A DNA stretch of 64,000 nt. It comes from Patiria pectinifera. Taxonomy: Eukaryota > Echinodermata > Asteroidea > Valvatida > Asterinidae. The notes under the pieces were generated by a model. That model did no database searches and was not told where the DNA came from. It saw only the letters and a list, made by a program, of their open reading frames with translations. Location: NCBI GenBank assembly GCA_029964075.1, contig CM057138.1:13510932-13574931 (forward strand), read 5' to 3'. The translations under genes were made by a program, and so were the position numbers. Below are positions 13,101-28,100 of the stretch, piece by piece (position 1 is the stretch's first letter; each line of letters opens with the position of its first letter).

Positions 13101-16100
13101 CATGAGTTTCTGAATATTTGTATCAACTTTGGAACCTCATTCTAAGTGGACACCTTACAATTATTGATTCAAAAAGAAAGGTAAATTCTTCCTTTCTTGG
13201 ACCCGCGAATAGAAAAGAGAGCAATAACACAAAATAAATTACAATTCAGTATCAGCCAGCTCTGTGAATAATTGAAAATCGGTGATTAAATATACCTTAT
13301 CAAGCCACATTTAAAAATAAGTGAAAGTGAAGTTTGGAACACATAAATAGTCTGGGGCCATCCCATTCAACAGTTACAATTTAATAAATCTCTTCAGGGA
13401 GCACGATCACAAATGGCTGAATAAGGTGCATCACCGCATGTACCTGTTACACCCTGTACCAAACTATCGCAGCACTATTTGTGTTTATTGAGTAACCATG
13501 GAATAAATGCAATGTATAATACGTGTTCATTTATTAACCATTTGTGAAAATCATTACATAACTGTTGAATCCCTGTTTGAAATTGCAGGCAACCTGTTTC
13601 AGTTAGGAACAGGTCGATAGTACTGAAATACACAGTGTCCTTACTCCAAATTACTTTGTTATTGTTTGTTTTTTTTTATTAAAGTAGAGACTACTTAAAG
13701 GGAAAATATAACAATTGCAAACATTGAAGAATCGGGAGGATTTGTTTTATAGATATGTTGTCTTTTTTAAAACATTTTTTTCTTTATTATTTGAATCATA
13801 TCGATGGCGCACTGAATTCAAAAAAATAATCCCCTTTTGTCTAAACAGCGATCACTGTCGTCTAACAAAGATTTGATCTCACGAACCATCAGCCCACCAA
13901 ATTTCTTTCCTTACTGCAATGAGCTGCATGAGAAAATCTATGTAAGTATGACTTATGAAAAACGAGAGGAAAATGCATATTTTTTTTGGAATAGAACACC
14001 TGCATTGAAGTTCGAGGTCACGGCTTAAGTATACCTTATTTGTTTAATCACACGCAGTAGCATTGTACTGGACTATAAAAATGCAAACCATGTGTGCCTA
14101 CTAATTGGCTGTAGCGAACATTCAATTTATTTACAATCATACTGACCATTGGATGCCAAACTTACCCTAACAAACAACACTAACGGAACAATAATATGTG
14201 GGACCTCCATTCTTGGGTAAAATAAATATGGACGTTCTGCTTTATTGAAATTAATAGGATGTATCCCTTGCATTTCTGGGGGAAAATGTAATTATTGATC
14301 GGTGGTGGAGGTAACAATAAACGGTTGAGGAAAGCAACTAGTCTTAATGACTAAAATAAATCATTTTGAAAACCGCTTCCTAGAAGACGGTCGGACAAGA
14401 CAAGTAGTCCAACCCGGAAAAAAAACCTCTAGGTTTACCGCGCGGTAATGCACGGTTTATTGGGGTTTACCCAGAGGAACCGCTTCTTTAATTGTGCATC
14501 TGACACTAAGTATCATTCAGAATTACCCATCGTGGTATTTTCGGCAGGAAAAAGCTTGGTATTGTGTAGACATTTGTGATTTGGTTTAATAGAAACCCAG
14601 GGTTGAGAATGTGTACCTTTATAACTGTTGTCAGTACTTTGTAAAAGATTTGTGAAAGGACACAGGTCACATCAGTTGGTTTTTCTCACCAAGGGCCAGT
14701 TTCAAGGTGCTGCTAAACAGTAAGCACAGACATTGTGCCAAGTGTAGCGACAAAAAAAATACAAAATCAAGCAGATTTCACGCTACCGGTGGTGTGCACA
14801 TGTAGATTTTGTTGTTATTGGACACAAATTTGGCCCTGGTTCAGTTAGCTGGCTCTTGGCTGTGTAATGTAGGTCTCTGTGAAATGGACAAGGGATTTTG
14901 TCAACACACAAATGTGTTCTTAGCTGTGTCATGAAATTATACGCACCTCCAAATTTTAAAATAATTATAATCCAATAACATAATTTAAAACCTTTTTTTC
15001 ACGGTCCTGACACATCTCTGATTTGTCTGTTTTTGCAGTTCACAGATAATGGTGTCATTGTCTTTACCAATGCGCGACGTCTGAACAGACGAGGTTACCC
15101 AGGCACCAGAAAATCTTTCTTCAGGGGCCCAACAAAAATGATAGCTCCTTTTTGGGCGGACGTCAACAGCAGAAGGTTTTCTCAAACAAGGAATGTCTTC
15201 TTTCAGGTTAGTTTGTTTCAGTTTTGTGTTGCCGTGTCGTCTTGGACAGTGAACCATGTCCAACTTTAAGAAAATTAATACTAAGTAACCTTATCCGTTC
15301 TGTCATGCGAAAATCAAAATCATACTGCAGACTTTTAAAATCAACCGAACAAAGCTTATTTTGACACGGACCAATTACAACAAAGCTCAACAGTCATTAG
15401 CCCCTGGCTAGTGTTTCTTTTTAATAAAGTGTCTTTGTGGAAAACATCTTTAGAATAACCTCTTTTGCCCAACTGAACAAAACGAGTTTGTAGTAGCTAG
15501 AGCAATCTTAGAATAACAAGCCCCGAAACAATTATCTAAAGGAATCTAAAGTAGTAACTCGATATTTTCTACCGGAATTATATATCAGATTGAGAGCAGC
15601 GCGTGCTCTTTGTAGTGCATAAGAAAAGCAAGCTTCTATCTCCTCGCAGACTTCGCGTGATTACTGCACAGTTGAGTGCAATCCAAACGTCCTTGATAAG
15701 ACTACGAAACTGACCTTAAATGACCTTGTTTATTTGAGGCTCGATTCGTACTTGATTATGCCAAAGACCCTTTATCTTACAGACATGCATACACCCTTTG
15801 CGCTTAGAGACGTAGCGGTGATTAAGAACGAGATTAAGACTCATTCTGTGGGATATGGTTCACACAAAAAGTTGCATACGAAGGAGTTCAAGCAGGGGCG
15901 GGGTTGGCGGTAATGGAAGTCATCTCATGTTAGTGGCATATTTCAACCCCCAACCCCCTCCCCCCAAAAACTAAACAAAAAATAAAATAAAATAAAATAA
16001 TAAATAAATTAAATAATTAATTAATTAGTTCAATAATTATTGGATAAACTGTGGAAATGTTTTAGCTTGCTCTTGGAGGGGGAGGGGGGGGGGGGACATG

Positions 16101-19100
16101 GTGGCGTTCACATCCAGTCCACCCCCCCCCAATAAAACATAAATAATTAATCCATGCCATTGGAAGACACAAATTGTAATAACTGTCACTTAATCGACTC
16201 ATTGCATAAACAGAACTCTTTTAGATGGACACACTGCCGCTTGCACACTGATTGTCAAAGTGAAACAAAGTCATTTGATGCACAAACCTGTTTATCATCC
16301 TCGTGTTTTTTTTTTTTATTCCAGTCTTTCTTGTCTCAGGTCTTCTAACCTACAACGTCTGGCTGTACCGAGATCATAACAATCCTGGGCAGAACAAATC
16401 TTTGTGTATACAGCTGCCCCAAGTCTGTGGTATAGTCTCCCCATTATCATCCGATCTAGCACCTCATCAAGTCATTCAAAATGTCTCTGTAAAACACTTT
16501 ACTTTATTTAGCCTACAGCACCACGGCATAAGTTCTCTTTTTTTCAGGTATATGATGGCAGTGGCTCAACCATGTTATCTACCTTGAGTAGCATCGTGTC
16601 GGCCCGGTATGGCAGCTTCAATGCAGCCTGGGCTCTTGTCATCACATGGCGCTATGTAGAAGCCCTCTCACCGGATAAAGTAAGTGTTTGTGACAGAGTT
16701 GTTTGATTTAAATCATGTATCTCACTGTCTTTATTAGATCGGGTGCAGAAGCGAATCCTTAGTTTAGTCGGTGATGAGTTTGGGTTCATCATCACAATTG
16801 CTTTACCACCGTAGGTCTGTATATAACCTCGTACGCTGTGTAACCTTGTACAAATTTTAACTCTGCCTGTTCAACGTTTCGTTGAATATCATGTCCAACA
16901 AGTGCTAGTACACGACTTGTGTGACAAAGACTCACGTTTTTTAATTGCTGCATACAATGTGTTTAGAAATAAACAGTTTATCTAACAAAGCTTGCATCAC
17001 TATGCATTTTGTTCTACACTGTTTTGTGAAATGGTACTGTATAATACTATATATATATTTTTTTTAATATACATTTACACCAGAGTGTGGACATTAAATA
17101 AAACTTGTGGATATTGTTGGTAAGTGAAGGCAAATCACACTCAGAACCGATATCTAAAATATATTTATTTTTTTCTCTTCAGAGTACCAACTCTTTCCAA
17201 GCTGTGCTTGTGACAGATTACATTCATGGCTATGTAATCTTCAACTACGAGCGCTGCGGCATGAACTGGAACGAAAAGCTCCTGCCAAATGACAACGTCA
17301 TCCAGGGCTTCACCTGCGGACAATATGGCAACAAATTCTACCTGAACGTACCAAGCTACTTGCGTTTCCGCCCTGGAAGTTTTGTTGGAAATACCGGGAT
17401 GTACGGGCGCTGGGTCCAGAGACTTGACAGCCTACCGGACAATTTTGTCAATCCCCGCTTGTTCTGTCGGAACTGGTACAGTGGGCAGGTTGTTAATAGT
17501 TATATCCTTTACTACTGGTATAGGACCGCGCAAACTTGTCCATGCAGTTGGTGGCAGGCATTTTGGGACCCAAGGTGGACATCCATCGGTTACAGTTATT
17601 TCCTCCCAAATTCAGGAAGCAGCTCATCAGTCGGTGAGTACAGGGTATCCACTCCCACACCGACCATCATTAGTACATGTTTGAATGAACAGTGGGCAGT
17701 TCATGAACAGCGGTTGAGTCAACGCTTCGTTTTATCTTGACATTTGACTGTATTGTTCTTTTGTTAAGCAAACAACAATTTATACAAGCCCGACATTTCA
17801 TTTTTAAAATGTTTTTATTTTTAAATGGGTATTCTTTCAAAAAACTGGATGCTGAGATATGAAGACTCTCAAACTTGACGAAAATCAGACACGATATACC
17901 AAAATGTATTTCTTACATTTTCAAAATACATTTTGCGGTTCAATTTCTGAAAGCCAAAATGGTTTACTCAAGTAAGATTGGAGGCTTTGCATGGTGGGGA
18001 TACTAGGTTTGCGGAAACATTAGGTGGGAATTATTTCTCAAATTAACAGATTGGTTCTGAACAAAAAACCAGAGGTATAAACTCGACGTTCCGGTCAGTA
18101 TGCTCTGGCCGTCTTCTGGAGAACGGTTAGAGCATACTGACCGGAGCGGCGAGTTTATACCTCCGGTTCTTTTCAGCTCTGACCGTTCTCTCATAAAGAC
18201 GGTCAGAGATTCTGACAAGTACATACCTCTGCAGGTTCTGTTCAGAGCAATTATCTTAGTTTGAGAAATTATTCCAATGGTGTTTCGGCAAACCTTTCTT
18301 AAATTTGGCATACTCAACATTAAGGTCCTATATATTTTCACATTTTTGGAAAAGAACGTTTGGCATTTTACCCTGTATTGTTTACGTATACAAACGGTAT
18401 AACCCCTTCCACACTGATTACCTATTCTGCTCATTTTTCTTTTTCTTTTTTTCAATTGAATGTAATTTTCATGCAGCTGCTGTTTGCTATGTCCGGACCT
18501 TTCAGTTTCCTTATACCCCGGGCCCGTTATGCTGCTACAGCACATGGACCTGGAGTCTTCTGCGAGGCGTGAAAAGTGCCGTAGTTGCTTCCGTCTTTGA
18601 ATATTATCCAGTCAGTCCCTGGTTTTACACACCTGGTCTGTTCAACCAGTGGTACGGTAAGCACTTAGAAGGACAACACTGTCAGCATCACCTTTGCAAC
18701 ATTACATTAAAACCAGCTGGAGTCGAGGCCAATACACCTGCGTCATAATCACATCTTGCTTTGTTTACATGTACGATGGCAGCTAGGTGGGGTCAAGACC
18801 CACCTATAGCTCCCATGGAAAAGCAAACAGTAAACAGAGTGAAATGTCATCATGTCTTATGTCTATTTCATGGAACTACTTGAGTTATTCCATAATCAAC
18901 CCAACCAAAGTCGAGGAATCTTCCACAGCTACCGACTCAAACAATTTCTGGTAGTACCCTGTAAATAATGTACAATGAACGGATGCACAGTTTGAAGGGT
19001 CATCTCCCCAGGGCTTCTGAGATATGGCCCTCCAAAGAAAGGGTGTCACGCCCCCTTTTCATACTCACGAGTTGCTAACGTTGGTTAGCGCTGAAGTTTG

Positions 19101-22100
19101 CGCTGGAAATTGTTTTGCTTGGTTTCCCGGCGCCAGGCTTACGGAATCTTTCATCATCATTTCAGAGCTACTGGCCCCTCAAAATATGAATTAATATCAT
19201 GCTACATGTCTGAAATTATTAATGTAGCAGACACTTTACACAGACAATAATAATAAAAAGCATCCCAGATAGGTGTAGGGATTGTGCCTTTGATGAAACA
19301 AGCATGGCATTTGGCACACAGTCAGAGTATGTTAAAAAAAAAAAAACATTTTTAAAGCACAAATCTGCGATATATATCTACACTATAGCCGAGTATCTTT
19401 TTTAAAACTTACTCTGACTTTGTGCCAAATTGCATGCTTGTATGAGGCGAAATTTCCTCAAATATTTCTCCTATTAACTCACAACAATACGAAAGAAACG
19501 GACAAGGAAATTTGGACAAACAAACACAACAAAACGAAGCAAAACAAAATAAACAAACAAACACAACAAAGCGAAACAAAACAAAACAAAATACACAAAG
19601 AACAACGAAAAAAAAAAACAACAACAAACAAACAAACAAGAAAGCCCATTGAAGACCAATACAAAGTAAATTACTATAAATGAGAATAAAAAAGATAAGT
19701 TAAATAAATGGCGTACGTTCAATGTTTTGTTTAAACCACTATAAGCATATTCGTGTTTTGTACACAGATCAGGAAGTACTGCCTCGGTATTACTGCTGTC
19801 AGGCTTCTACACTCTGCAGCCTGTACTACTCCTACAGACCGGCCATGGGTTGCTGGAGATACCGACCACCATGGTGGTGTAAGTTGCATTACTGAGAACT
19901 CTGAACGAGCCATTTGTGTCTTTAATATTACAAAGACGACGATTGATAATATGCCTTTCAGATCTTGGCTGTATAGTTGTAAATATCCATGCTTACTCAA
20001 GGGCGGATGGGGGAAGGGGCCAACGGGGCCATCCCCCCCCCCCCGAAAAAAAGAACCCAATTTGTTTTTTAAGTGACGTCGCAAGCACTGCGTACACCAC
20101 CATCTTTTCGTTAAAAAAAATGAAAAGAAATTGCATCAGATCGCACATCAGAGCATCCATAATCAAAAAAAAAAAAATCCATGGCCCTTCAGCGGGCCCC
20201 GTACACCACGCAGTAATTTTTTGACTCACTTTCTGGGGGACCAAATTTGTTTTGCCCCGCCCCTTCCCCCTCAAAAAATGTATTCTAGATCCGCCCATCT
20301 GCTTGCTACATTTGCAAAATTTCAATTTATTGAAAAAGCGAAAAGGTTATTAATAGGTACATTTTTACCAGCTTACGCACACAAAAAAGTCTGAAATGCT
20401 GAAATAATGGTTGGTTACATTTCCATTAACTTGAGGTTTCTCTGATTTCTTACTGACAACAAATGAAGAACAAATGGATTGAATACAATCTATTTGGTCA
20501 ATTTTGTTTCCTTTTGGAAATTCTCAAAGTCTGGTTCTGGGGAGACCCCCACATCAAATCCCTGGACGGAGTTGAGTACACCTTCAATGGTCTGGGGGAA
20601 TACACGGTAGCGCTCATCGAAGATGACAACGAAGGAACAATCTTTGAACTGCAAGGCCGGACGCAGCGAGCTACCAATGTAGAAACTGGTCAACTAACGG
20701 ATGCAACATTCTACTCTGGGTTTGCTGCAGAGTATCCTGGAGAAGGAAGGGTTTGTTACATTTTCTCTTTGTCAAAAATATTTGGCAACAATTCAGTATG
20801 TGATCTTAGAATTTGAGTTGCACCTGCAAAATTGTACAGCTGTAGCTAATTAAGTAGTTAACTTTCACATGCTTTTTTGCACGTTGCTATAAGCCGGGTT
20901 ACGCTTATGAATTAACATGATATGAGTTCTATATTCACCTGCCCAAAAAACGTGAGAAATTATTTTAAAACTTGTTTTGTAGATTTGAAAAGGACTGCTG
21001 TGTATCCCTTGCTCCAATATCCATACGACCAAAAATCTTGAAATATTTTGACATTCTTGACTTGAATATTGAAACTCCAATTTTCTTTAAGATAAACATT
21101 GTGATCTTTGAAATTGACTTTTTTTTTAATATCCTCTGGAGTTGGCAACGCAACAACCTACTTCCGAAACTAACTGAAATCTCACATTTTCTGCAGGTAT
21201 CTTGCACTTTCGAAATATTTCCAGTGGGAAGGAAATAATGACCTAGCTTTCTGATCCTGTCCTATTTGATAAGAAGTGTTTTTTTTTTTAATTTCCCCAG
21301 GTTGAAGTGAAATTAAACAAAAGGCAGAAAGCTGATGATCTGATAACAACTGTCAATGGGGATGTTGTCACGCCTACAACAGCAGGTACATGTGCATGGA
21401 GTTTTAATGTTACCTGATAGTCCCGCCCCCTTTATTTGTAAAGTTATGATTACAACTTCTGTGCTGATCAGCCCATACGTAACGCAGTGATTCTTCATTG
21501 GAACACACCCCGATATAAGTCCACTGCTGAGCTTTTTTGAGATTACATCATGCCTCTACCATACCTTTCAGGTTTGTATTTAGAATGCACCAAGCAGCAT
21601 TTTTGCCTGTCGTTGTTTCTTAGTTGTAGAAGCCTTAATCTATGAGGTGCGTTGAACCTAGAACTGATGTCGAAAATAATTAAAAACCAAGAATTTCTTA
21701 CTGACTTTTTGAGTTGTGAGTTATATTGTCTTCTATCCTCACTAGGATTGCTAATTGGCAATGTGACTGTCAAAAGGGAAGCGTCAACTAACAAAGTGGT
21801 CACCATGTTCCCTGGCGATATTCAGTTTACAGTAGGAGTAAACAACAGCATTGGCGACATTACTGTCCAGTTTGGGCAAACATATCGTGGAAAGACCAAA
21901 GGATTACTGGGTGAGTAAAACTCGAATTATGAAAAAAAAATATCTGCACGGAATTGGTTGCCTTAACCAACAAAATGTAAACAATTCACGTTGACTTCAG
22001 TCCAATGTACATTAATTTTGTTCAAGTCCTCACAAGTTCTCACAAGTGCATTTCATGTAAATGAAAGTCCGATACAAACCCTCGTCAAGTCAAGCATTCA

Positions 22101-25100
22101 ACTGCGACAGAGACATTCCTTTGTTATTGTTATTTACACTTTTGTGATTTACTTGTGATAGATTCAATTACAATACTACGCGTTATTGTCTGAGAAAAGT
22201 GGGCGCAAAGTTGATCTCCATGTAGGGCCTACTGTCCTAAAGGGCCTACTAAAGTTAGCTCCACATGAAACAAAAGAGTATTGCAGGAGTAGCCCAATCA
22301 GGGTACAGGGAAGTTGGCACCGTCGAGGCACATATATATATATAGCAACCAATAGGCAACTTATACGATTTCACGAACTTTGAAGGGGTTGTCCTTCTCA
22401 AATACTAATGTATTTAGAGATCATGCAGGTTCTCAGTCTGTGTAGCTTAAATGATTGACTAAATGTCTGCTGTACAGGTGTTTGGGATGGCGACCAAAGC
22501 AATGATGCAACCAGACGTGATGGTACTATACAACCAGCCACCGGTGACAACGGAGCGATGATTGAAAAAGATTTCTATGATTTTGGTGAAACTTGTAAGT
22601 CAATCAATCAACTGTTGTTTACTGCTGTAAAATCATTTTGCATGATATGGTTATTTTGTCATAATTCAGCATTCAGCCGGGATGAGGTTGGAGGAAAACT
22701 TTGCAAAGACATTCAATTGAATACCCACACTTGTGTCCTTAAGCAAGACATTTAACCATTATTGTTTCGTCCTTCGGGTTGAACGTAAAGCCCTAAGTCC
22801 CGTACGTAATGCTCGTCTATAGTAACACTTATCGCTAAGAGAAGGAGTTGCCCCGGTGTTGCTAACAGTTGCTGCAATATGCGCCACAGCACCTTACCCT
22901 TATACAGGTGCCACATAATGGGTCTCATGATTTCATGACCTTCATAACCTGTCTTTAAAAAATAGACATAATTATTAGCGTTTTGAGTACCTATAATTGT
23001 TGGTAGATAAGTGCGCTCTATAAGACTCCGGTGTTATTATTATTATTATACAGGGCGTATCACGGAACAAGACTCTCTCTTCTACTATGTGGGTGACGAG
23101 ACTTGGGCATTATCAAATGACCACTCCTTCGTGCCAAGTTTCTATGAAGATCTTGTAGCAGCTGCCACTCCGGAAAAACTCGCAAAGGCTGAAGAGCTGT
23201 GCGGGGACAACAAGATGTGTTTATATGACACACTGGCGACAGACGATGAAAGCATCGGACAGTCTACGGTGATGCTGAATGAAATGAACTCTGTCAGCGA
23301 AAGTGCAGCAAGTAAGTAGAGCCTGTGGTTCATAAGTAGCCCTTTATTTGTCACAAAGGAAGGGTTGGGCCGAGTCTTTTTGATATCGTTGACACCATAC
23401 GCTGATATGATGCTCATGCATCATCAGCGTTCACACAGCGCACGTACACGTGCTCACCATATCATGACAATCGTGCATGCAAATGATCATTTACAGTTGA
23501 ACATCACTAAAAAATGGCAGAACGGTTCCGTACAAAAAAAAAACTGTTTATTTTGTTTAGTGGTCATTTGTAAAACCAATGTTCTGCCAAAAGATTTATG
23601 GTGATTGCTTAGGTCAAATGTCCGGTATTATTGGATTTATGTGGCATTCTACAGCGCTGCAATAAAATGTACTTATTTTTTGTACAATTTGCAGCCAACT
23701 ATCCACCAAACATAACCGCTTCGGATACCTTGAGGGTGATGGTGGGTGTGCTATTCACAGAACAACTGGAAGCCATGGATCCTGATGGAGACGATGTTAT
23801 ATTTTCATTGGTGGAGCCAATCGAAGGGGCATCCATCACCGAAGACGGTAATTACAATTAACATTTACGAAGGACTTTGATTTGGCTATGCTTTCCGTCA
23901 GCAATATTTTCAGAAGAGCGGTGTACGCTTTGCAGTCAAATTAATCTGTGATTAAAATAAACACTCAACTAAATTGTGTGTGACTTAAACCTACGACCTG
24001 TAGCTCTTGCCAGGAGAAAATGATTCAGGTGGCTAACAAGCTTCCTCCCTTTCTCTCCCCTTTCAACCCCAACACTCCCTACCTAACCGGTGTAAAATGA
24101 TCCCAACTTAAATTACACAAAATTCCAAGAATCATATCATCACTCATTGTTGCAAATCTTGAAATTTTGAAAGGCCATAGGCCTGTAGCGGGATTCTACT
24201 GGGCTCTTGTCCGCCGAATTCGGCTAAAGGCAAGAAAGGGGACACACAGACGGGATTTCTAACTCTGAAGGAAGATCTAATTTATTTCGCCAAGCGGACT
24301 CTGCGGGCAACTTGCCGCACCTCTACCAAAACTGCAAATGATCGATTCCCAGCATAGACATGCACATAGTCTGAACAAATGTATACAATTGTAGCAACTT
24401 TACCCAACCCTGGAATCAAGCTAAGCCATACCCGCGAAAGTGAACAAAAGAACCCCACTTAGCCAAAATATTTGTAGAGCCTATTACCGGAGACCAGACT
24501 AGCCAGACCCAAAACCAGGTCAGGTGCGCGCCGCCAGAGCCCCTCCGCCGTAACACTAGTGCTAGAAAGCAATGACAACAAAAGTGTTCATAGACTGTCC
24601 GTTACAGACCTTTGATCGCTCTATGCGTTGACCTCAACACCATATCTATCGATCCACTCTTGAAAAGTATGGTAACTTTAAAGCCCAAGCTAGTAGACCA
24701 GTCATGAAAGTCCTGGATCTACCAATGCTAGCCTACTTGAGTTGTAACCATTGGAATTAAGACCGTCTATCCATGCTTTTCCACTATTTTTGTCTTCTCT
24801 CTGACCAAATATTCATTTTGTATATTTTATTTTAATTTACAACCCTCCCCACTCTCTTCTTTTTTGGGCTCCTGCAGCGACCCTTTGAAAAAAATGGCTT
24901 TTAGTATTGATCTGCCTGATATTACCATCCCACTCAGTTTAGCCAATTGGGAAGCAAATACTTCAGACAACTCATATTAAAGTATGAGTACAGCAAATTT
25001 CGGATGTTCAAGTTTCAGAAGTAAGCATAAATACTCACTTATCTTACAGGTGGTCTCTTCACTTGGACACCAGCGGACAAGTCGAAGGTCAAGGTTGGTT

Positions 25101-28100
25101 TCCTTGCAACAGATGGCAAGGCTAATGCAACACACGAACCAACCGTACAGCTCTGTGACTGCATGAACAATGGCACGTGCTTGTGGGATGAATTTGTGAT
25201 GGGCACGGATGTTGTCGAAGATCGTTTTGGGGTGAGTGCTTATTGTTTCTGCTGGACCCAAAGGCTAGCTTATTGTCCTGTGACCGGTCTAATGTACTAC
25301 TAATGAACAACTGACTGACCGACTGACAGACGTGCTGGCGACTGACAGACGTAATGACCAACTGACTGACTTTCTTAATTTGTAAAAATAATGTCCTTAT
25401 CTCCCCAAGCTGCTGTCAAACGTCTGGTCTCAGCCTAACCCTAAAGGGGCCGGGGCGGACCCCCCCCCCCCTCAACATTTTCCGCGATAGCCTCTAAAAA
25501 AAAATTGTTCGCGACCCGAGCTGTTATGACTTTTTAGCCTCGAGCTTTGCGCATCTTTTGATACCAAAAACATTAAAAAAATGGACAACGGGTTGCCGCG
25601 AAGCGAAAAATTTTCCGGCGGTACGCGCCGTGAAAACTGAACTTTCCCATATACGTCGCGTATACAGAGTAGAATTGCCATTCGTACATATGAATAATTA
25701 TTTAGCCATAATTCCACAACCTTTTGACCTAAAGTCTTGAAATTTCTTGGGTATGTTTAGAAAGAGATGATCTATGCTTGTACTGAGTTTCAAAATTGTT
25801 CATCACTCGATGGCTGAGATCTGGGGGGGGGGGGCGGAATCCCCCCCCCTCCCCCGGCTGAGAGATGGTAAAAAATAACCCGGCCCTTTTAGGGTTAAAC
25901 AGGCAAGGCTTTCCATACTTTTCTCAAGTAATTTATTATGGGTCCGTGTAGAAGCTGCGTTGGATGTTTGCTAGGTTGACAAGGATTCTCATAAGCTATT
26001 GATTCATCCTAGGTCGAAAATGCAGATTATGGACTGTTTCACTTTTTTCAAAGAAACGTGTCCTGCTGAAAGACAGAGGATTTCCTAATCCAATAGACCC
26101 TTCCTAAAATAAGCTTTGTGAATGTCGGTAGCAAATAGCAATAGCAAAGAGATAAAGTTATTACGGTTGTTATGCACATTGTATTTTGTAGTGTGTAAGT
26201 TTACATTGACAATCTTTTCCTATCTAGGTGGTGCTATGCGAGTGTGATCCTGGCTGGAGTGGTGAGTTCTGTGAAGTTGATTACGACGCCTGTGAGGACG
26301 GCCCCTGTTTCATGGGCGTGGCTTGTTTTGACGAAGCGCCACCGTCGTTGAACAACACCTGTGGGCCCTGCCCTGAAGGACTTGAGGGTGACGGCAGGTT
26401 CTGTCAGGGTAGGCCGAGACTTTCTTGGTTTGAGCATTTAATTTTAAACCACTAGCTGGCTCAGACCATTAACTGGCTCAGACCAACTTGATTGTAGACC
26501 ACGTCACCTGTGACACACCGATGGGCGACCCAGACTGCAAGAGATGTACTTGCAATGCAGGCCAGAACAGTTTGCATCACGTGATGTTGTGCATCATGTG
26601 ACCACAACATTAAAGTGTAAACAGAATGTGACATGGTGTATTACTCTCTGTGCTGCCCAAGACTTACCTAGCACGGTTGGGGGCTCATATATTCATCAGG
26701 TAATAGAGACAATGTCGAACGATGTTGTATTTGTACTGAGAGGCGTATGGAAAAGAGAGGCGAATGGAAAATGTATTGAAATGATCCTACATGAAGTTCA
26801 TTGGCAAAGGAGTAGAGACCATTTTGCACCAACGATGTATGGTCTGTCAAAATGTGTTTTTCAACAGTACTAAAATACATGACTGAGCACATAATTATGC
26901 ATTCTCCGTCAATCAAGTATGTGTACATTCTCTGAATCAAGACTTTTGCAAATGGGGTCAAATGAGCAGGTGTCATCGTTAACACATTTGAAAACTAATG
27001 ACCTTAGAATGAACTTGGAGGGGAGTGTTTAGCCACCTCATCCATCCTTGCTCCAAAAGAATTAATTATGGTTAACCACTTCAACTCCCCTCCCCACAAT
27101 TCCCTGTCGTGATAGATTATATCAATAAACTACACAGTGATTCTGTATTCATGAATTAATGAAGTTTGCTGTATGAAAGACTTATATGGACCTCACGTTA
27201 TTTGATGGTGATATTGACGTACTGTGTTACCCTGAAGATTCACTGCTAATTTCCTGCAGATATTGACGAATGTGAACTGTACCAAGACGAGCCAGCCAGC
27301 AGCGGTGGACGCGGCTGCGATCAGATCTGCAACAACCTCCTCATGGACTACAACTGCAGCTGTGAATCTGGCTACTCCTTGTACATTGACAACAGGCGAT
27401 GCATTGGTATGCATTGTGTTCTTTGCATTCACAAAAACAAAGATAAGCCTGCAAAAAAACAAAGATAAAACTGTGGAAAGAAAGTTGGTTACGCCGTAAT
27501 AGTGTTGCGAAAGTAAGGGGACGCAATACACAAGTCTTCTCATTAAATATCCGTATAAGGTGCAGTTAAGATTATCCGTAATATTATCAGGTACTATCCT
27601 CTGATGAAGTTATCATTTCAAATTGTGAGACTCAGACACTGATATTTAGGGTAATTTACGATAGTCTCCACAATTTCTGCCACCCCTCCCCCCAAATAAC
27701 CCTACTGATCTGAATTGGTTCTTTTCAACGGAGATGAAATCACCGCAATTTAGCTCTCTTCTTTGTTTTCAGCTTTTTTTAAATTCAGTTTTTAATATCT
27801 TCTTCTGATATTTTTACTTTAATTACAGGCAGAGAACAAAAATACAGCATTGACAAACACAGAAATAGAAATATTAAACACATAACGACAGTGAAGTTGA
27901 GGGGACCCGTAGAAAGTTGATTTTACCCTTGTGGTATCTGAGGATTTGGGGCATGTCAGTGTTTTTGTGTGCCAGATTTGCGCATTGTGAAGCCAGTTAT
28001 TTAGAACGGTTGTGTTTGATTGGGATGGTGTAGATATCGACGAATGCGAAATGGACCTGCACAACTGCAGTGTCAACGCTGTGTGCAACAACACCCAGGG

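Noticed and set aside
18003..18545. 180-codon open frame on the - strand
   Set aside because: It runs across the foldback element and exon 18 in antisense, has no recognisable domain, and has no splice context.
19409..19722. Phe/Cys-rich open frames on the - strand
   Set aside because: They are the complement of a CAAA-rich low-complexity tract.
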